A stretch of 64,000 bases of DNA. Origin: Rhodocytophaga rosea. GTDB taxonomy: Bacteria; Bacteroidota; Bacteroidia; Cytophagales; 172606-1. The DNA is taken from assembly GCF_010119975.1 (NCBI RefSeq), contig NZ_CP048222.1:7416501-7480500 (forward strand), in the 5' to 3' direction. Positions 17,992-26,502 of the stretch are shown here, piece by piece; the stretch's first letter is position 1, and every line of letters starts with the position of its first letter. The notes below the pieces were generated by a model that had not been told where the DNA came from, made no database searches, and worked only from the letters and a program-made list of their open reading frames with translations. A program made the position numbers and the translations under genes.

Positions 17992-18830
17992 AGATTAGTG
18001 GAAGATGAAAGTTCTCTCCATTGGGCAATTTCTGAGTTAATCGTTTCTATTTTTTTACCGGCCAGTTCCAGGGCATCGCTTCCCAAAAACAAATGAATGG
18101 GTGGATTTACCTCTTTGCTGATGGCAATTAAAGCATCAGCTGCTTTTTCAGGATCACCTGGCTGGCTGCCATCCATCTGCTGTTGGTGAAAAGCCTCAGA
18201 TTGCCTGGCTGCTTCGTAGGCTTCAATAGGATTGGCAGGCGTAATAAGTGATTCTTTAGATAAAAAATGGGTGCGGAAATAACCTGGATATACCACAGTT
18301 GCATGCAGGCCAAATCCTTTCACTTCTGCTGCCAGGGCTTCGGTAAAACCAGCTACCGCAAACTTGGTGGCGCAATATATTCCCCATCCGGCAAAGGCTC
18401 CGCTGAATCCGCCGATAGAGGCAATATTGAATATGTGTCCGCTTCCTTGTTCACGTAAGTGTGGCATTACATAGCGGATTACATGGAGCGAACCAAATAC
18501 ATTTACCTCAAAATTCTGCTTTACTTCGCTGGCAGTTAATTCTTCCAGGGTGCCGGTTTGCCCATAGCCCGCATTATTCACGACTACATCAATCCGGCCA
18601 AACTTTTGTATCGCTTCTTTGATGCCTTGCTGAACTTGCTGCTCATCGGTCAGGCTGATCTCCAGTGGAAGAAAGCGGTCACCTGCTTGCCCGAAAGCTT
18701 CTTGTAATTCCTTTTTATTGCGGGAAGTTGCAATTACTTTTGCCCCGCTTACTAATACTTTTTTAGCCAGGGCAAGTCCAAGTCCTTTGGAAGCCCCGGT
18801 AATCAACCAGACTTTCTCTGTTGTATCCAT
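17988..18830 (-). CDS. SDR-family oxidoreductase
   Basis: 280 residues, classical short-chain dehydrogenase. NAD(P)-binding TGASKGLGLALAKK (10-23), NNAGYGQTG, catalytic Ser in FNIASIGGFSG and YxxxK in YCATKFA are all present, so it should be active. Cytoplasmic; NADP preference is likely from the basic residue after the second strand (TSRNKK). The substrate is unknown. It is the first gene of a two-gene operon with the Atu4866-like protein and lies just downstream of an AraC regulator on the same strand, with putative AraC direct repeats in the 88-base gap. Confidence 0.93.
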   Translation of the reverse strand: MDTTEKVWLITGASKGLGLALAKKVLVSGAKVIATSRNKKELQEAFGQAGDRFLPLEISLTDEQQVQQGIKEAIQKFGRIDVVVNNAGYGQTGTLEELTASEVKQNFEVNVFGSLHVIRYVMPHLREQGSGHIFNIASIGGFSGAFAGWGIYCATKFAVAGFTEALAAEVKGFGLHATVVYPGYFRTHFLSKESLITPANPIEAYEAARQSEAFHQQQMDGSQPGDPEKAADALIAISKEVNPPIHLFLGSDALELAGKKIETINSEIAQWRELSSSTNL

Positions 18831-18858
18831 CAGTATATTGTTTAAATAAGTGATGGTA

Positions 18859-18916
18859 CAAAACTAGTGCAGGTAAGTGGACGGATGCATACGAAATGCA
18901 AACCAAAAGATGCAAA
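18859..18916 (-). promoter_or_regulatory. Putative SDR promoter with ATGCA direct repeats
   Basis: On the minus strand TAGTTTTG (complement of 18859-18866) fits TAnnTTTG, 28 bases before the SDR start. Upstream of it are three plus-strand ATGCA repeats at 18883, 18896 and 18910 (the last two as ATGCAAA), 13 and 14 bases apart. This phasing and position resemble direct-repeat sites for AraC-family activators. Prediction only. Confidence 0.4.
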
Positions 18917-18918
18917 AT

Positions 18919-19824
18919 TCAAACAATCGCTTTTCTGAAGGAAGCTGGAGAGGTCTGAAAACTCTTTTTGAAAAAATTAATAAAATGCGGCGTTTCTTCA
19001 AAGCCCAGACACCAGGCGATCTGGGAAATATTCCAGTCGGTATGTTTTAGTAATGCTCTTGCTTCCTGAATTACTCTTTCATTGATCAGTTGCGAGGTGG
19101 TTTTCCCGGTAGTCTCCTTCAGGGAGCGGTTCAAGTGATTTACATGGACTGCCAGCTGGTCAGCGAAGGCCGCTGGTGAACGCAAAGAAATCCGCTGCAT
19201 AGGAGATTCAATGGGAAATTGCCTTTCTAATAGTTCTATGAACAGAGAAGAAACCCGTAAAGAGGCATTGGACTGGCTATAAAGCGAACTGGTAGCAGGC
19301 TTCATTTTTAAGGCCGCATGAATCAATTCAAATACCAGATTTCTTAATACATTGTATTTGTACACAAAATCAGACGTGATTTCCTGCTGCATTTTCAGGA
19401 AAATAGTTTTTACTTCGTCTACCTTGGTATCGGTTAAAACAAAAATAGGATTTCCGCCAGGTTTGAACATCGGATAGTCTTTGATATTGCCGAAATGTTC
19501 AAAAAATGACTCTGTGTAAATGCAAAAATAGCCCGATTGTACATCAGCCAGGGATTCCCAGTTATATGGAACATGCGGATTGGCAAAAAGCAAGGCTTGT
19601 TTTTCTATTTCAACAACTTTATCAGCGTAGTGAATCCTGTTTTTACCCACAATCAGACTGATTTTATAATAATTTTTACGGCTATATGGAATAGGTTTAG
19701 CGCTTGGCCCTACAAACTCATCCAGCCTGAACACATTAAAGTGGCCCATCTCTTTCTTAAGCTCAGGAGGCAGCCATTGTAATTTGGAAAGGTAAAATTC
19801 CTCCAGACTTTGTGATTTTTCCAT
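18919..19824 (-). CDS. AraC-family transcriptional regulator
   Basis: 301 residues. An N-terminal cupin-like sensing domain (about 1-190; IHYADKVVEIEKQALLFANP, HVPYNWES) is followed by two helix-turn-helix motifs (about 205-300): FADQLAVHVNHLNRSLKETT, then WNISQIAWCLGFEETPHFIN with the closing FFKKSFQTSPASFRK. It is intact and should bind DNA as a dimer. It lies 88 bases upstream of the SDR/Atu4866 operon on the same strand and probably controls it; the ligand is not readable. The start ATG 19824 is followed by the first conserved segment. Confidence 0.92.
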   Translation of the reverse strand: MEKSQSLEEFYLSKLQWLPPELKKEMGHFNVFRLDEFVGPSAKPIPYSRKNYYKISLIVGKNRIHYADKVVEIEKQALLFANPHVPYNWESLADVQSGYFCIYTESFFEHFGNIKDYPMFKPGGNPIFVLTDTKVDEVKTIFLKMQQEITSDFVYKYNVLRNLVFELIHAALKMKPATSSLYSQSNASLRVSSLFIELLERQFPIESPMQRISLRSPAAFADQLAVHVNHLNRSLKETTGKTTSQLINERVIQEARALLKHTDWNISQIAWCLGFEETPHFINFFKKSFQTSPASFRKAIV

Positions 19825-19975
19825 CAGGTAAAGTTATATAAATCAAACTATTTGTAAAATAGTATGGAAGTTAAATTTGCTTTCTAGAGGAATATTGAAT
19901 CCGATACGGAAAAATTTGCAACCAGTAAAATCCTGCTCTGTAGAGTAAATCAAGATCGGAGTACTTGCTGAAAGC

Positions 19976-20719
19976 TTATAAAACATGAAAAAACTTTGTG
20001 TATTTTTTTAGTTTTTCGTCGGCCGTGTCCAGTTCGGTAAGCAGGTAATGAACCGAAGTAAGCGGACAAACCTGCATCCGTTGAGCCGTATCCAGTTTCT
20101 CTGAAATGCTTAACAGGGCTGTTTTCTCTGCGGATTTTACCATGGCTTTTTTCACCTGAACTACCTCCCAGTCATTGTCCGTTACTCCTTCCTGAACCGA
20201 TAAACCATTTGTGCCGACAAGACATAGATCAACCCTCAGTTCTGAAAGCTGATTAATAACAGAGGAGCCGGTACAGATATAGGTGTTCCGCGATACCCGT
20301 CCGGCAAGCAAAATAACGTCTATGGTAGACCGTTGTGCTACTTCCAGAGCCACCAGGGGACTTACAGTAAAAAACGTGCCTTTAAAAGTTGACGGAATAA
20401 TTCTAGCCAGTTCCAGCATTACGGTGCCCCCTCCGGTCAGGATAACCATTCCCTCTCTCAGCAGTGTAAGTGCTTTCCTGGCAATTTCCTGTTTTTCGGC
20501 TTTGGCATATACAGCTGGCTGCTGAAATGGCTGGTGGAAAGTAGTAGAAATAGCCCCTCCATGCACTTTTTTTATTCTGCCTTTTTTCTCCAGTTCACTC
20601 AAATCACGCCTGATGGTGTCAAGCGAAACATTCATTAACTGGCATAGGTCAGTGGTAAGTACTTTGTGATGCACATTAATTTGCTGGAGTATAACGTTCT
20701 GCCGTTCTTCCTGAAGCAT
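19976..20719 (-). CDS. DeoR/GlpR-family transcriptional repressor
   Basis: 247 residues. N-terminal winged helix (about 5-58): VLTTDLCQLMNVSLDTIRRD, LSELEKKGRIKKVHGGAIS, the DeoR signature. The C-terminal half is a DeoR sensor domain of the sugar-phosphate-isomerase-like fold: ILTGGGTVMLELARIIP, VVSPLVALEVAQ-like TVSPLVALEVAQR, LCLVGTNGLSVQEGVTD. Such repressors release DNA on binding a phosphorylated sugar. It is transcribed away from the GH9/CE4/ROK/MFS/SIS operon across a 251-base gap holding a good promoter inside an inverted repeat. The inducer is therefore likely a sugar phosphate made by that operon's ROK kinase. Confidence 0.92.
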   Translation of the reverse strand: MLQEERQNVILQQINVHHKVLTTDLCQLMNVSLDTIRRDLSELEKKGRIKKVHGGAISTTFHQPFQQPAVYAKAEKQEIARKALTLLREGMVILTGGGTVMLELARIIPSTFKGTFFTVSPLVALEVAQRSTIDVILLAGRVSRNTYICTGSSVINQLSELRVDLCLVGTNGLSVQEGVTDNDWEVVQVKKAMVKSAEKTALLSISEKLDTAQRMQVCPLTSVHYLLTELDTADEKLKKYTKFFHVL

Positions 20720-20877
20720 AGAAGTGAAAAGGATGAGTGATGGTTAAATGTAACTAACTTATATAGCCTCAATATACTAGAATTATAAAGTAAGTATGCA
20801 TTTTTTTGCGGTATTTATTTTTATCGCCTATGAAATGTTTATGACTGTATTTTATCAAATTAAAATAATTTCGAATG

Positions 20878-20928
20878 TTTGCTTGCATTATAATGCGTGA
20901 AATATATATTTGATGAATCATTCACGCA
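20878..20928 (+). promoter_or_regulatory. GH9-operon promoter with flanking inverted repeat (putative DeoR operator)
   Basis: TTG at 20883-20885, a 19-base gap and TATATTTG at 20905-20912 form a full Bacteroidota promoter. TGCGTGAA (20894-20901) and TTCACGCA (20921-20928) are perfect inverted arms bracketing the -7 box. A second palindrome, GCATTATAATGC (20885-20896), overlaps the first arm. A protein bound to both arms would block the -7 box. The adjacent divergent DeoR gene is the obvious candidate. Confidence 0.6.
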
Positions 20929-20970
20929 AATCACAGCAAATTTTCTTGCCCTATACCCATTCGCTTTCCT

Positions 20971-22785
20971 ATGAACTTTTGTAACCTGATATTCTACTTT
21001 TTTCTGCACCTGGTATTGGCTTTTTCTGTAACCGGACAAGATAAAGCCCAGGCCTGGATCAGGATCAATCAGCTGGGGTATGCACCCGACGCAGTGAAAG
21101 TGGCCGTATATGGAACAAAAATGAAAGGCGGGGGTATTAAAAGTTTTGAGCTGGTACAGGCAAACACATCAAAGGTAGTATTGAAGAAGGAGGCAGGCAA
21201 GGACTTTGGAGCGTATGGTCCTTTTAAGAGTGCTTTCCGTTTAGATTTTAGCCAGTTTAAAACTCCAGGCACCTATTATCTGAGGTCAGGTTCCACCAGA
21301 TCGCCAGAGTTTTCTATCAGTGAAAAGGTATATCAGGGTAAGGCAGATTTTGCCTTGCGGTATATGCGCCAGCAACGAAGCGGCTATAATCCTTTCCTGA
21401 AAGATTCCTGCCATACCCACGATGGCTATACCGTGTATGGCCCAATGCCCGATGGTACGCACCTGGATGTAGCCGGCGGCTGGCATGATGCAACGGACTA
21501 TCTGCAATATGCAACGACTTCGGCCAATGCCACCTATCATCTGCTGGCAGCCTACCGCGATTTTTCTCCGGTTTTTACAGATACACACTTAGCAAACGGA
21601 CTGGAAGGCACCAATGGACGGGCTGATGTGCTGGATGAAGCTACCTGGGGACTGGAATGGCTCATGAAAATGCATCCTAGAGAAGACTGGATGTTTAACC
21701 AGTTAGCCGACGACCGCGATCATGCCGGGTTCCGGATGCCTCATAAGGATACCGTAGATTATGGCTATGGAAAAGGGAAGGGAAGGCCGGTATATTTTAT
21801 TACTGGAGAGGTGCAAGGCTTGGGAAAATTTAAAAATCGCGCAACTGGAGCTGCTTCCACTGCCGGAAAGTTTGCCAGTGCCTTTGCTTTGGGTTCGCAG
21901 TTGTATCGTTCCATTGATCCGGCCTTAGCCCAGACCTTACAGACCAAATCTCAGTCTGCTTATCAGTATGGACTCGCCAAACCTGGGGTAGCCCAGACAT
22001 CCTCTGTAAAAGCGCCTTATTTTTATGAAGAAGATAACTGGGTAGATGATATGGAATTAGGAGGGGCCGCCATTTATCAGCTCACCCATGACAAATCGTA
22101 TTTTGATAAGGCAGTTGCTTATAGCAGCCAGGAAAAGATCACTCCCTGGATTGTGAACGATACAGCAAGGCATTATCAGTGGTATCCATTCCATAACTTC
22201 GGCCATTATGAACTGGCTTTAAAAAGTGATAAGGAAACCAGAGATAAGCTTATAAGTTATTATAAAGAAGGGATTGAAATCGTATGGCAACGGGCAAAAA
22301 ACAATGCTTTCTACCGAGGTGTTCCGTTTATCTGGTGCTCTAATAACCTCACTACCTCTTTTGCTATCCAATGTTATCTGTATAGAAAATTAACCGGCGA
22401 TCAAACCTATGTTCAACTGGAACAGGCTTGTTTCGACTGGCTGTTTGGTTGTAATCCCTGGGGGACCAGTATGGTATACGGCTTGCCTGCTCAGGGCGAT
22501 ACACCGGTTGATCCGCATTCTTCTTTTACGGTTCTGCACAACTATCCCCTGGATGGCGGTTTGGTAGACGGACCGGTATATGGCAAAATTTATAACCGCT
22601 TACTGGGATTGAAACTTGGGAGTGCAGATGAATATGCCCAATTTCAATCGGAACTGGTGGTATACCATGATGATTACGGCGATTACAGCACCAATGAACC
22701 TACGATGGATGGCACCGCCTCAGTGATTTATCTACTGGCGGCTAAAGACCATGAGTCCAGGGAGGTGACCCAGGGAAAAAAGTAG
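20971..22785 (+). CDS. Glycoside hydrolase family 9, secreted endoglucanase-type (zero-frame product)
   Basis: 604 residues. Signal peptide about 1-22; an N-terminal Ig-like CelD_N domain (about 28-117, WIRINQLGYAPD); and a GH9 (alpha/alpha)6 catalytic domain (about 125-595). Catalytic base/assistant Asp173 and Asp176 are in GGWHDATDY, and the acid Glu576 in YSTNEPTMDG. GH9 enzymes cleave beta-1,4-glucans with inversion; some act as exo-glucosidases or glucosaminidases. The frame stops right after the catalytic domain at TAG 22783-22785, directly behind A AAA AAG. A -1 slip there reads into the deacetylase domain, giving an 838-residue fusion. First gene of a five-gene sugar operon. Confidence 0.93.
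   Translation: MNFCNLIFYFFLHLVLAFSVTGQDKAQAWIRINQLGYAPDAVKVAVYGTKMKGGGIKSFELVQANTSKVVLKKEAGKDFGAYGPFKSAFRLDFSQFKTPGTYYLRSGSTRSPEFSISEKVYQGKADFALRYMRQQRSGYNPFLKDSCHTHDGYTVYGPMPDGTHLDVAGGWHDATDYLQYATTSANATYHLLAAYRDFSPVFTDTHLANGLEGTNGRADVLDEATWGLEWLMKMHPREDWMFNQLADDRDHAGFRMPHKDTVDYGYGKGKGRPVYFITGEVQGLGKFKNRATGAASTAGKFASAFALGSQLYRSIDPALAQTLQTKSQSAYQYGLAKPGVAQTSSVKAPYFYEEDNWVDDMELGGAAIYQLTHDKSYFDKAVAYSSQEKITPWIVNDTARHYQWYPFHNFGHYELALKSDKETRDKLISYYKEGIEIVWQRAKNNAFYRGVPFIWCSNNLTTSFAIQCYLYRKLTGDQTYVQLEQACFDWLFGCNPWGTSMVYGLPAQGDTPVDPHSSFTVLHNYPLDGGLVDGPVYGKIYNRLLGLKLGSADEYAQFQSELVVYHDDYGDYSTNEPTMDGTASVIYLLAAKDHESREVTQGKK
22761..22785 (+). promoter_or_regulatory. Putative -1 programmed frameshift site joining GH9 and deacetylase
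   Basis: GGAGGTGA at 22761-22768 is a perfect Shine-Dalgarno-like octamer. It is followed 7 bases later by AAAAAAG (22776-22782), which in the GH9 frame reads exactly A AAA AAG, with TAG next. A -1 slip continues as KK-VVRDAHGAIIRGD into the deacetylase frame. A slippery heptamer with an SD-like sequence about 10 bases upstream is the arrangement of E. coli dnaX. The alternative is loss of one A from an A7 run, by mutation or sequencing error. GCACAT (22794-22799) and ATGTGT (22819-22824) could form a weak downstream stem. Confidence 0.55.
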
Positions 22786-22820
22786 TTAGGGATGCACATG
22801 GAGCTATCATACGAGGTGAT

Positions 22821-23486
22821 GTGTCGAGAAAAGAAATAGCCCTGGTATTTACCGGCGATGAATTTGCAGATGGGGGAGAAGTGATACGGAGTACCTTGCG
22901 TAAGCAAAAAGTGAAAAGTACCTTTTTCTTAACCGGAAATTTTTATCAGAATCCTGCTTTTGCTTCATTAATAAAAGGATTGAAGAAAGACGGGCATTAT
23001 CTGGGGGCTCATTCCGATAAACATTTGCTCTATGCCGACTGGTCAAAACGGGACAGTTTGCTGGTAACCAGAAAAGAATTTGCGCAAGACTTGCAGGATA
23101 ATTATACACGGATGGAAGCGTTTGGCATAGCCAAAAAGGAGGCGCCCTACTTTCTTCCGCCCTATGAGTGGTATAATGCTACTATTTCTCAATGGACAAA
23201 AGAAGCAGGTTTGCAACTGATTAATTTCTCTCCGGGCACCCGTTCCACCGCAGATTATACTTATCCGGAAATGGGCGATCGCTATGTGTCATCTGAAAGG
23301 ATTTATCAGTCAATTATGCAGAAAGCATCTACAGATGCTTATGGGTTAAATGGATTTATTTTACTCATCCATATCGGAACTGATACCAGAAGAACAGATA
23401 AATTCTATGACCGGTTAGATACATTGTTGACGGAGTTGAAAGCGAAAGGCTACCGGTTTGTCCAGCTTGCGGAGTTGCTGGAGTGA
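22821..23486 (+). CDS. Polysaccharide deacetylase (CE4/NodB) domain, probably the C-terminal part of the GH9 protein
   Basis: 221 residues if translated from GTG 22821. The frame is open back to 22755 and already protein-like there (GKKVVRDAHGAIIRGD), which points to a fusion rather than an independent start. NodB features: motif 1 as VFTGDEFADGG (acidic residues in place of the usual TFDDG), metal-binding HSDKH in GAHSDKHLLY, and LPPYEWYN for the RPPY motif. These enzymes remove acetyl groups from glycans. It has no signal peptide of its own, so as a separate protein it would stay in the cytoplasm with no obvious substrate. SD-like GAGGTGAT abuts the GTG, too close for normal initiation. Confidence 0.8.
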   Translation: MSRKEIALVFTGDEFADGGEVIRSTLRKQKVKSTFFLTGNFYQNPAFASLIKGLKKDGHYLGAHSDKHLLYADWSKRDSLLVTRKEFAQDLQDNYTRMEAFGIAKKEAPYFLPPYEWYNATISQWTKEAGLQLINFSPGTRSTADYTYPEMGDRYVSSERIYQSIMQKASTDAYGLNGFILLIHIGTDTRRTDKFYDRLDTLLTELKAKGYRFVQLAELLE

Positions 23487-23537
23487 TTTGCAGGTGATAC
23501 GATACAAATAATTTTTACAAGCATTTACTTTACAAGC

Positions 23538-24488
23538 ATGCCCTTTTTAGGAATAGATTTAGGAGGAACCAAACTGGCGGTTGCCCTTTTTTCGGAAGCC
23601 GGCGAAATAGTATCAAAAGAAATATTTCCTCTGGAAAATAGAAAAGGCACGCAGGTTGGGCAATTGATCACGGATCAAATTCAAAAATACCTGGATTCAG
23701 ATCGAACTATGATTCAATCTATTGGGGTGTCTGTTCCTGGTATTAGCCGGAGTAAATCAGGTACAGTATGGGCACCTAATATTCCAGGCTGGGAAGATTA
23801 TCCCTTGTTGCAGGAAATCAGGCAACTCACCGGAAGTATTCCAGTACAGATAGAGAGTGACCGTACCTGTTATATTCTGGGCGAACAGTGGCAGGGAAAT
23901 GCCCAAAGCTGTACAGATGCTATCTATTTATCTGTGGGAACAGGTATCGGGGCAGGTATTATGGCAGATGGCCATGTACTGCATGGGGCGCATGATATTG
24001 CCGGAGCAATCGGCTGGATGGCTTTGCGTAAACCTTTCCAGAGTAAATATACTGATTGTGGATGTTTCGAATATTATGCTTCCGGTGAAGGCATCGCCAG
24101 GTTAACCAGAGAGATTTTAGCACAACGGACGTATTACAGAGGCGAACTCAGGAAAGAAACTTCTGAAAATATTACAGCGCATCAGGTTTTTGCTGCCTAT
24201 CTAAAGCGGGACACAGTAGCGATTCAGGTAATCAACGAATGTATCGAATACTGGGGAATGGCGGCCGCAAACCTGATCAGCATATTCAATCCGCAAAAAC
24301 TCATTTTTGGAGGGGGTGTATTTGGCCCGGCTGTGCAGTTTATACCCTTGATCCGAGAGGAAGCCGCAAAGTGGGCACAACCAGTAAGTATGAAGCAGGT
24401 AAGTTTTGAAGAATCGGTTCTGGGGGGCAATGCAGGAGTAGTAGGCGCTGGTTTTCTGGCTTTAAAAAATATACATAACCCGGCATAG
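23538..24488 (+). CDS. ROK-family sugar kinase
   Basis: 316 residues, full-length ROK protein without a DNA-binding domain, so a kinase rather than a repressor. ATP-binding FLGIDLGGTKLAVALF (3-18), the sugar-site VPGISRSKSG and ESDRTCYILGE, SVGTGIGAGIM, and a reduced zinc motif DCGCFEYYAS (the usual CxCGxxGCxE loses its first Cys). FNPQKLIFGGGVF is the second phosphate motif. It would phosphorylate glucose or an amino sugar released by the GH9/deacetylase and imported by the next gene's transporter. Spacing: 51 bases upstream, 5 bases to the MFS gene. Confidence 0.92.
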   Translation: MPFLGIDLGGTKLAVALFSEAGEIVSKEIFPLENRKGTQVGQLITDQIQKYLDSDRTMIQSIGVSVPGISRSKSGTVWAPNIPGWEDYPLLQEIRQLTGSIPVQIESDRTCYILGEQWQGNAQSCTDAIYLSVGTGIGAGIMADGHVLHGAHDIAGAIGWMALRKPFQSKYTDCGCFEYYASGEGIARLTREILAQRTYYRGELRKETSENITAHQVFAAYLKRDTVAIQVINECIEYWGMAAANLISIFNPQKLIFGGGVFGPAVQFIPLIREEAAKWAQPVSMKQVSFEESVLGGNAGVVGAGFLALKNIHNPA

Positions 24489-24493
24489 TTTGT

Positions 24494-25651
24494 ATGAAAA
24501 ATACGAAAACCATATTTTTTGCGGCTTGCCTGGGTATGTTGCTTTTTGGCATTGGCTTAATTACACTAGGTTCGGTGGCTACCGGTCTTCAGGCAAAATT
24601 CAGCCTGGATGCTATTGCTTCAGGAGCCATGTTTTCGATTCTGCCGGTTGGAATTTTAGCCGGTTCGCTTCTGTTTGGGCCATTCTGCGACAGATTCGGC
24701 TATAAATATTTTCTGCTTTTGTCTTGCCTTTGCATGTTTGCCGGATTTCAGGGGATTGCCTATGCTTCTTCCTTAGGGATTTTAAAAGTATGCATATTTC
24801 TGTTCGGATTTGGCGGTGGTTCTATCAATGGAGCTACCAATGCGGTCGTTTCAGACATAAGTTCAGCCAACAAAGGAGCCAACCTGAGTTTACTGGGCGT
24901 ATTCTTTGCAATTGGTGCGTTGGGAATGCCTTTTATTCTGGGTACGCTCGGAAAACAATATTCATTTGAGGCGATCTTAGCTACCGTAGGCTACCTGACA
25001 CTGCTGATCGGCTTATTTTTTGTATTCACCACCTTTCCCGAACCCAAACAAAAAGAGGGTATTCCATTCTTAAAAGGGCTGCAATTATTAAAAGACCCCT
25101 TGTTAATTCTGATCGGCTTTTTTCTGTTTTGCCAGAGCAGCTTTGAGGGGATTATCAACAACTGGACCACCACCTATTTGTCCAATGAATTATCAGTATT
25201 TCAAAGCAAAGCCCTATATGCTTTATCCTTATATGTAGTAGGTATGGCAGTTATGCGGATTTTAATTGGAAGTGTGTTCAGGTCATTTTCTTCGCAAACT
25301 ATTCTTTTTCTCTCATTTGCCTTACTACTGGCAGGTTGTGTATTGCTTCAGGTAGCCTCATCCTATTATATAGCGGTTTCTGGACTAATATTAATAGGAG
25401 CCGGATTAGCGGCCGGATTTCCTGTCATGCTGGGATTTGTGGGGGAGCGGTATAAAACCTTATCTGGCACCGCCTTTAGCTTAGTGCTGGCCATGTCGCT
25501 GATCGGAAACATGATCGTAAATTATCTAATGGGTGTGATTGCCGAAGCCTTTGGCATAGCGCATCTCACCAGTGTCGTGTTTACTTTGTTGGCGCTGATG
25601 ATACTCTTATCCCTCCGTATTTTAAAGAAAATTAACTTTCAACACTTATAA
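24494..25651 (+). CDS. MFS sugar transporter
   Basis: 385 residues with about 12 hydrophobic segments. The MFS cytoplasmic loop motif after helix 2 is visible as GPFCDRFGYKYFLLL. The tone of the sequence (LITLGSVATGLQAKF, GGGSINGATNAVVSD, LSLLGVFFAIGALGMPFILG) resembles the FucP/NagP-type or fucose-permease-like sugar porters common in Bacteroidota. It likely brings the mono- or disaccharide released by the GH9/CE4 enzyme across the inner membrane for the ROK kinase. It is separated from its neighbours by 5 and 8 bases. Confidence 0.88.
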   Translation: MKNTKTIFFAACLGMLLFGIGLITLGSVATGLQAKFSLDAIASGAMFSILPVGILAGSLLFGPFCDRFGYKYFLLLSCLCMFAGFQGIAYASSLGILKVCIFLFGFGGGSINGATNAVVSDISSANKGANLSLLGVFFAIGALGMPFILGTLGKQYSFEAILATVGYLTLLIGLFFVFTTFPEPKQKEGIPFLKGLQLLKDPLLILIGFFLFCQSSFEGIINNWTTTYLSNELSVFQSKALYALSLYVVGMAVMRILIGSVFRSFSSQTILFLSFALLLAGCVLLQVASSYYIAVSGLILIGAGLAAGFPVMLGFVGERYKTLSGTAFSLVLAMSLIGNMIVNYLMGVIAEAFGIAHLTSVVFTLLALMILLSLRILKKINFQHL

Positions 25652-25659
25652 AATCAATT

Positions 25660-26421
25660 ATGTTAGCAAAACAATGGCTTACGAATGCCCGGGAAATTAT
25701 GTCCCGGATCGAAGAAACCCAACTGGATCATATTCAGAAAGCTGCCGAGGTAATGGCAGATAGTATTGAAGCAGGGCGATGGGTGCATACATTCGGATGC
25801 GGACATGCTACTATTCCAGTAGAAGAAATGTACCCCCGTATTGGTGGATTTGTGGGTTTTCATCCGATGGTTGAACTACCACTGACTTTTTTTACGCGGA
25901 TCACCGGAGAAATGGGCGTGCATCAGTTTGTATTTCTGGAAAGGGTAGAAGGATATGGGGTAGAGATTATGAAGGGCTATACCTTCGATCCGCAGGATAC
26001 GATGTGGATATTTTCCCATTCGGGTATCAATAATGTAAATATAGATGTGGCCTTAGAAGCAAAAAAACGCGGCATGAAAGTAATTGCCTATGGGTCGGCA
26101 GCCGAAGCTAAAGGTAAACAAACCCGACATTCCAGTGGAAAAACTATTTTCGATATAGCCGATCTAGTAGTGGATACCTGTGCACCTATTGGCGATGCAT
26201 CCGTTCCGCTGAAAAATCACCAGGACAAAGTCGGTCCGGTGTCTACCATGGCTTTTGTTACCTGTGTATGGATGACAGTTACTACCGTCGCAGAAATCCT
26301 GGCTGAACGGGGGGTGAAACTATATATTCATCCCTCACACAATGCGCCTGGCGATGATACCTCCAGGCAACGCCTCGATGAAGCCCTGGCTGAATACAAA
26401 CGGAGGGTAGCAGGCGTGTAA
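25660..26421 (+). CDS. SIS-domain sugar isomerase-like protein (UPF0309 type)
   Basis: 253 residues, one SIS (sugar isomerase) domain. Phosphosugar-binding segments: HTFGCGHATIPVEEMY and FSHSGINNVNIDVALEAKKR, followed by GMKVIAYGS and the C-terminal DDTSRQRLDEALAEY. UPF0309 proteins are distant relatives of the MurNAc-6-phosphate etherase/GCKR group; their reaction is not established. Last gene of the DeoR-regulated operon, it would act in the cytoplasm on the sugar phosphate made by the ROK kinase, as isomerase, etherase or sensor. It ends 29 bases before a strong bidirectional terminator. Confidence 0.88.
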   Translation: MLAKQWLTNAREIMSRIEETQLDHIQKAAEVMADSIEAGRWVHTFGCGHATIPVEEMYPRIGGFVGFHPMVELPLTFFTRITGEMGVHQFVFLERVEGYGVEIMKGYTFDPQDTMWIFSHSGINNVNIDVALEAKKRGMKVIAYGSAAEAKGKQTRHSSGKTIFDIADLVVDTCAPIGDASVPLKNHQDKVGPVSTMAFVTCVWMTVTTVAEILAERGVKLYIHPSHNAPGDDTSRQRLDEALAEYKRRVAGV

Positions 26422-26450
26422 AATGATATATAATCAGGTAAGACCACTTT

Positions 26451-26488
26451 AATAAAACAGGCTGCTTTTCAAAGCAGCCTGTTTTATT
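26451..26488. terminator. Bidirectional terminator, 18-bp stem
   Basis: AATAAAACAGGCTGCTTT (26451-26468) and AAAGCAGCCTGTTTTATT (26471-26488) are perfect complements around a tight TC centre (the real loop is probably TTCA). GC-rich core with A/T-rich ends in both directions, between the convergent SIS and SGNH/cytochrome genes. Confidence 0.9.
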
Positions 26489-26502
26489 TTATCCTGTATC
26501 AG

